Positions 1 through 6,300 of a stretch of DNA of 6,670 nt are shown here, piece after piece. Every line of letters begins with the position of its first letter. Position 1 is the first letter of the stretch. The stretch comes from an uncultured Ruminococcus sp. (GTDB taxonomy: Bacteria > Bacillota > Clostridia > Oscillospirales > Acutalibacteraceae). Made by a program: the position numbers and the translations under genes. A model generated the notes under the pieces. The model saw only the letters and a list, made by a program, of their open reading frames with translations, searched no databases and was not told where the DNA came from. The stretch is taken from contig CALBHM010000287.1 of the NCBI GenBank assembly GCA_937892835.1, positions 1 to 6,670 of the forward strand, read 5' to 3'.

Positions 1-72
1 TGCAAATATTTCATCATAGAATATATTTCTGATATGGAATTTGATACAGGCGTGCCGAATGCAACACCTTAA
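1..72 (+). CDS. Possible C-terminal end of an upstream gene (partial, weak)
   Basis: Frame 1 is open from the first base to a TAA at 70-72, giving 23 codons that end in the peptide DTGVPNATP. The other two forward frames hit stops early (TAG near base 17, TGA near base 30). The composition is richer in G and C just before the stop than in the AT-rich DNA that follows, which fits coding sequence changing to intergenic. The peptide matches no family I recognise. An open run of 23 codons can easily occur by chance, so this is only a candidate. The same-strand promoter at 151-179 would separate it from the large gene downstream. Confidence 0.25.
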   Translation, partial: CKYFIIEYISDMEFDTGVPNATP

Positions 73-150
73 CAACGAATATTTGATAAAATTTGGATGG
101 TTGGTTTTGCAAAAAATAGGTAAAAAATATTGTGGATTTACAAAAAAAGC

Positions 151-179
151 TTGACAAAATTTTAGCAAAGTGTTATAAT
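151..179 (+). promoter_or_regulatory. Consensus sigma-A (housekeeping) promoter with extended -10
   Basis: A perfect -35 box TTGACA (151-156) and a perfect -10 box TATAAT (174-179) are separated by exactly 17 bp. A TG dinucleotide at 171-172 gives the extended -10 motif TGnTATAAT. The DNA just upstream (about 112-150) has several A-tracts and could act as an UP element. Transcription should start near 185-187, leaving a leader of roughly 90 nt before ATG 275. This is the only strong promoter I see before the large gene, and it implies strong basal expression unless the leader or a repressor limits it. Confidence 0.85.
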
Positions 180-191
180 GAATTGCGTAAT

Positions 192-242
192 AGAGTATTC
201 TTAATATCTGCGAACGGATAGCTGATTTGAGAATGCTCTTTT
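192..242 (+). promoter_or_regulatory. Structured 5' leader: two-tier hairpin followed by a short T run
   Basis: Bases 192-202 pair with 229-239 in an 11-pair stem with two G-U pairs. Inside it, TATCTG (205-210) pairs with CGGATA (215-220) around a CGAA tetraloop (211-214). The 5' and 3' joining segments between the two stems are 203-204 and 221-228. The outer stem runs into TTTT at 239-242. The structure sits only a few bases from the predicted transcription start. It could stabilise the mRNA 5' end, act as a weak attenuator or bind a protein. It matches no riboswitch consensus that I recognise. The pairing is seen directly; any function is inference. Confidence 0.5.
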
Positions 243-259
243 CAATTCAAAATCTATAC

Positions 260-266
260 GAAAGGA
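260..266 (+). promoter_or_regulatory. Shine-Dalgarno site for the RHS gene
   Basis: The sequence GAAAGGA ends 8 nt before ATG 275, an ideal spacing for a Firmicute ribosome. It supports this start over any later in-frame ATG. The start is also supported because the signal peptide begins directly at this codon. Confidence 0.8.
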
Positions 267-274
267 TTTAGCAA

Positions 275-397
275 ATGGTCAAAACACACAATCGCATCAT
301 CGCCGGCGTGCTATCAGTTCTGTTTACAGGACAAATAGCACTGTTCGGTGATGGAACATCAAAAGGAATTCTTCACCCGGATACAATAGCATACGCT
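275..397 (+). other. Sec signal peptide (residues 1 to about 41)
   Basis: The N-terminus has a basic n-region (K3, H5, R7), a hydrophobic core at residues 8-24 (IIAGVLSVLF and onward), and a likely signal peptidase I site AYA before AES at residues 39-41. The stretch between core and cleavage site (about residues 25-38, GDGTSKGILHPD and on) is unusually long and polar. From memory, large secreted Ruminococcus proteins often start with a similar FGDG...HxDTIAYA pattern, but I cannot check this here. No lipobox is seen. A lysine- and glutamate-rich stretch follows directly. Confidence 0.8.
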
Positions 398-3300
398 GCT
401 GAAAGTATCAAGGAGAAGAAAACTGAAAAAGAACTTGCCGAGGAATTCGAGCAGGCTGTATCCGAACTGGGGCAAGTTGACTACTTTGGTGATACAGATG
501 TAGTTACTGGTTCAAGGCTTTTGAAGTCAGCACGAGCACGAAATGCCAACAGTGACCCAATGGATGATGTCAGCAGTTCACTTACAGTAAGCGGTAAAGT
601 CACACTTGGCGAGGTGTCAGGAGTTACACGATCTGACGATCCGCCTATTTATGTTCGTATTTATACCGGAGACTGGCAGGAACTCACCCATCAGACCGTT
701 CATAATGGTGAATCGTATAATGTTTCTATCGAAGGTGGATATTCTGACGTTTATCATGTAAAGTATGAGTGCGACGGATATCTGCCCTTTTATTTGAAAG
801 ATTATGGCACAGGCTCTTTTGTGGTAGGCTCTAACGGTTCACATGACACTGTTACGCTTGTACCGGGTGATACCACTTATAATGCTAACGATAATAATCA
901 GTGGAGCGATGATAATCTTACCTCCGATGATGCCAATTATGTAAGTTCTTGTTTACACGCTGTAAAAGGTGCAAGCGATTATCTTGATTGGATGGACATG
1001 GATGGAGACGGTACTATTTCGCAGAGTGATGTTAATGAGATACAAGCGATGTATATCAATATGGACGAAGATAGTATTTCCGTACCTTCAAATATCTCCG
1101 CCTATGATCTGAATAATGATAATGTTATCAACACAAATGACTTCACAGATTTTGCGAACTATCTTGATAATGTAATCACAACTCTTTCGGGAGTTTGGGA
1201 CATTAACGGCGATGGTTCGATAAATGCCGATGATTATACAGCCTACTGTAGTTTTTTTGATAACTCGGATAATTCAGAAGCTGTAAACTACTACAATATG
1301 GATCTCAATCATGACGGATTCGTTAATTCAGACGATCAGGAAGGTATCGAATACTACGCCAATCTTCCAAAGCGTTCTGATAATTATCATGAATACATGG
1401 ATAAAAATAACAGTGGTGAGATTGACTCTTATGACGTTAACTGGTTTGAGAGTGCTTATAACGGCGATTTGAACTGGGATAATGCGTTTAAGAAATACCT
1501 TCGTCTTGAAGAAGGCGCATATTTCCCGTACAGTTACAATCTTCATGATACAGATCTTGATTTGAACGGACATACGCTTGCTGTAAACGAGTATATGTCA
1601 TTTAATACCAATATTCCGCAGTTTTGGGCTAATGGTGTTGCTGCAAATCTTGATGTTAACGCAGGATTTCTTTACGTTGGAAAAAATCTTGTTTTTAGAA
1701 CAGCTTCTCCCGATGGATGGGATACTATTCCGGGGCAAACACTCAATATAAATGGAGGTACTGTTTATATTGGCGAGTGCTTTGATTTTGGACAGATGCA
1801 TTGTAAAGATCAAATTCTTATGACAAATGCAAATGATGAGCTTATTATCTATGGTCCATGGACATATGCTACTGATGCCAATATGGAAGGTAAGTGGACT
1901 GCCGGACAGATCCATTTTTATGGTGACCATTGGAATGTTAATGAGCCTTCCGGTGCTAAAGCAATATACTCTTCCGGAACACATTCAATTGAATTTCTGA
2001 ACCCCAATGGTCTACAGACCATTCTATGGGCGAACGAAGACACTTATCTTGATGATGATGGTAATAGCCGAACGGGCAGAAGATTCAATTTTGACTATGT
2101 TGATGACAATGGAAATTGTCTCGGTGTGATCTTCCCATATGGTTATTCTCCCGAATTATATTGGTTCAGACCGTGGTTTAGAACAAATGAGGAAGAATTA
2201 ACCGCATATCGTAAAGCGTGGGAAGGTCCGGACGGTGTTCACGCTGCTACAGGTAACTACAAAAAGAGTTTTGAAGATTATAGTGTAACTACTCCGGGCG
2301 TAGGTGCAGATTTTGTACGTTCATATAATTCTACAAATCCTGAAGAAGGTTCTTTTGGTATCGGCTGGGATTTCAATGTTGATGTGAGCAAAATCATAAC
2401 AAACAGTTACAGCAACTATATTCAGGTCGTTCTTCCTGACGGCTCAAATACAACATTTGAAAAACTCGGTGCTAACAATTTCAGATGTGTAAATGCCCAT
2501 AGCACTCTTGAAGAAGTGCAGGTAGGAGATCGGTATGAGTATACTGTAACAAATGTTGCTCAGAGCCAGTACCATTTCAATGCAAATGGTGAACTTGATT
2601 GGATCAAGGATGCTAATGGCAACAGAATGTTGATTTCTTCTATTGAGAACAATAAGCGCACGATCACCGATTCGATCAATAGAAAATACTATATTTACTA
2701 TACCGGAAATGCTGACCACAGAAGAATTACAAAAATTGAAGATGAATCAGCTCACAAGGAAATCACCTATGAGTATGATGACAACAACCGCCTGATAGCA
2801 GCTACAAATGTAAAGGGCGGCAGAGAGTGCTATTTCTATGATGCAAACGGAAAACTCAACAGAATAGAAAACTGTTTTGGTGAAACCACACTTAATGTAA
2901 CATATATCGACAATGGCAGAGTTGATAACACTATAAATGAACATGGACTTAAACAAGTATATGTTTATGACAGAGAGAATTGCCAGACCGGAATGGAAGA
3001 ATATGATGGCAGCAAGCTCCTCAAAAAGGTAACATATGAGTATGATGAGGATTATGCTATTGTTGCCAACCATACTATCGTAGATGGCACAGAATATACT
3101 GACCGTACTGAATATTATAAGAATTCAGAGGGTAAGAATAAATACGATGAGATAAAGAAAGCTACAGATGTTTCGGGAAATATAACAGAGTACGAATATG
3201 ACTCAAATGGAAATGTTACAAAAGTTATAAATCCTGATGGCACATTTACTGTTACAAGTTATAACAACAAGAATATGCCTCTTGTTGAAATCGATGAGAT

Positions 3301-6300
3301 GAAAAATGTTACCATTTATGAATACGATTCCACCGGAGTCAATGTTAAACGTAAAGGCAGCAGTATTCGTCCTGTTGACAATGCATATGCTTTAGCTTCT
3401 GATGATTCATTCAGTTTCAGTTCTGTTGATCTTGACGATTATGCTGTTACTGAATACGATTATTACGATCTGACTATTGATGAAAGCACACGACTCGCCG
3501 GACTTATAAGAGCTACAACTGATCCGGAAGGTAATGTCACAGAGAATACTTATAATTCAAATGGTCTTGTCGCATCTACTATCATTAAAGATAGCGACGG
3601 GAATATTTGCAGCAAAACAACATTTGAGTATACTGATACTTTACAGCCCTCAGAAGTAAGAGAGGTTGTAAGCTACAACGCAGATGGCAGTGAGAATACC
3701 ACAAGAACAACGTATGAGTATGATAATTTCAACAATATCACTAAAATCACGACATATGGAACCGGTGATGAAGGGATCATTGTATCATACGACTATGACG
3801 AGCTTGGAAGAAAGACTGCTGAATACACTCCTAAATATTCTGACAAGAGTGTAGGCTCAACCTATACTTTTAATCGTGGCAATCTTCCTTCTACCGTTAC
3901 AGACGCTTTAGGTAATGTTACAACATTTGAATATGATGCCTATGGTAATCTTGTAAAAACAACCAATCCTGATGGTTCTATAAGCATAACTGAGTATGAT
4001 GCCTTACAGCGTGAAAAAGCAACATATTTCCAAGACAGTGCCTCCTCCCCTAAGCAGATTATTTCGAGAAACGAGTATGAGTATGTAGATTCTGATTTTA
4101 CAGTATATAACGGTCTGGAAAATTATGAAACAAGACATATCTACGGACTTAAAGAAAGAAGTTATGCCTACATTACAGCTAATAAGCAGGTTGTAACAGA
4201 AACATTGCAGGATTTCAGAGGAAATACTGTATCTGAATCGGTTAACGGAAATGTTAAAAGAACTTGCAATTACTATGCTAATGGTGTGCTTGCAAGACAA
4301 ACTGATGCTCTTGGAAACATAACAAAATATGAATATGGCTTCCTTGGAGCATTGACAAAGACATATACACCTTTCAACAAGGATGAAAACGGAAATCCTA
4401 AATATGCTGTTTCTGAAATACAATATGATAAGAACGGTAATGTAATTAAAACTATTGATCCTATCAACGAACAGGATGCTGCTGAAACTAAAAACAGCAT
4501 TACAGAATCCAAATACGATGGTGTAGGCAATCTCATAGAAGTGAGAATGATTGATTCTGAAACGAACGCAGTCAACATCACTAAATATGAGTATGATATG
4601 CTTGGTAATGTTACTAAGCAGTATACTGGTCTTTCGTCAGATAATGATAATGACTATGTTCTGACAGAATATGAGTATGACCAGTATCTCAGACCGATCA
4701 GCAGCCATGACAGCACGGGATATGTTTCCGGCACAACAGAGTACGACATTAACGGTAACGTTATCCGTTCTACTGATCCTAATGGCAATATTACTGTAAA
4801 CACTTATGATGATCTTGACAGACTTACAAGATCGGTTAAAACAGACAGCAATGGTAATTCCTCTGTCACCACATCTTATCAGTTTGACAGACTTGGAAGA
4901 ACGATCAGCTCGTCAGTAGGAAATGCAACCACAACATATGAATATGATAAGCTCGGACGTGTTGTAAGCGAAACAGACAGCAACGGCACATTTAAAGGCT
5001 ATTTCTATGAAGGAATTTCCGATTACATTTCAAGAGCTATAACAGGACAGAGACATCTTCTTCTCTATTCTGATGTTCGTTATCAGTACGATGACGAAAT
5101 GAGAGTTTCTTCTATTTCTGAATCCGGCAGCCAGATCGTTTCTTACGAATATGATGCTAACGGAAACAGAAGCAAGGAAATTCTTGCAAACGGTATATCT
5201 ACAGAATATGCCTATAACTGCATTAACGCAGTGACGGAGATCAAGAGCTTCAACGGTGAAAGCGAAATAGCTTCTACAACCTACAAATATTACCTTGACG
5301 GCTCTGATTCCAGAAAAATAGTAACTGAGAACAACATTACTGAAACTACTTCTTATGTTTACAACGGATTTGGTCAGCTTACAGAGGAAAAAATTGAAAA
5401 CGCTTCTTTAACGGATAAGTATAATTATTCTTATGATGACTATGGCAACCGTATAAGAATGACAGCAACCGGTTCTGAAGTATTCACAACAGTATACAAC
5501 TACAAGAATGCTCAGAATCAGTATACAGCACTCCTTCAGAGTGAAACAAAGACAGGCATAAGTGACGAAACAGATACAGAAGAAACTGAGATCACAGCAT
5601 ATACCTATGATAATAACGGCAATCAGCTTAGTAAGATTTCAAACGAAAAGACTGAGAACTTTACCTACAATGTTCTTGATCAGGTTATAGGGTACAGTGA
5701 TGGCGAATCTGTTGCAAGCTATACCTACAATGCTGACGGTTTACGTTCCTCTAAGACCGTAAACGGTCACACAACAAAACACGTCTGGGACGGCAATCAG
5801 AATATAATAGCTGATATTACCGGTGATTCCTCATATACCGCAGATTGCTATTTCTTTGGTGCAGGTATCACAGCAAGTTATAATTTCACAAGCGGTGTAA
5901 AGTCAGACTATAACTATGGTGTTGAAAAGAATCTGGACGAAAGTGATACTAATGCGTTCAGATATTGCGGTGAGTATTATGATGCAGAGACTGGTTCAAT
6001 TTACCTCAGAGCAAGGTATTACGATCCTTCAATCGGCAGATTTATCTCCCGTGACAGCTATGGCGGAGAAGCAGCAGATCCGTTAAGCCTTAACCGTTAT
6101 ACTTACTGCCACAATAACCCTATTCTGAATTTTGACCCTACCGGACATTCAATACGCAGTTCTCTTTCAAAGGCTTGGGGCAGTGTTAAGCAGTGGGGTA
6201 AAGACAGAGCTGATGACTGGAAAACAGGAATTGGCATTCTTGAGAACAGTAATCCCGCAGGCAAAACATTTGCAAGTTACAGCCATGGTGTAGTTGATAC

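Noticed and set aside
3..85. 8-bp inverted repeat CAAATATT (3-10) / AATATTTG (78-85)
   Set aside because: Short, AT-only apart from one base pair and widely spaced; expected by chance in such AT-rich DNA.
192..242. Intrinsic terminator of the upstream gene
   Set aside because: The hairpin lies downstream of the strong promoter, has only four T residues after it and two G-U pairs in its outer stem. It is better described as a leader structure, though weak attenuation is not excluded.
1328..4581. Several minus-strand open frames of 80-140 codons opposite the large gene
   Set aside because: They lie antisense to a continuous, clearly recognisable RHS reading frame, have no good ribosome sites that I could see, and encode Ile/Cys/Ser-rich peptides expected from reading the repeat codons (GAATATGAT and similar) backwards.
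2570..5820. CRISPR array or recent tandem DNA duplication
   Set aside because: The periodicity is at protein level (YD motifs). The DNA copies are diverged, unevenly spaced and in frame throughout, with no constant repeat and unique spacers.
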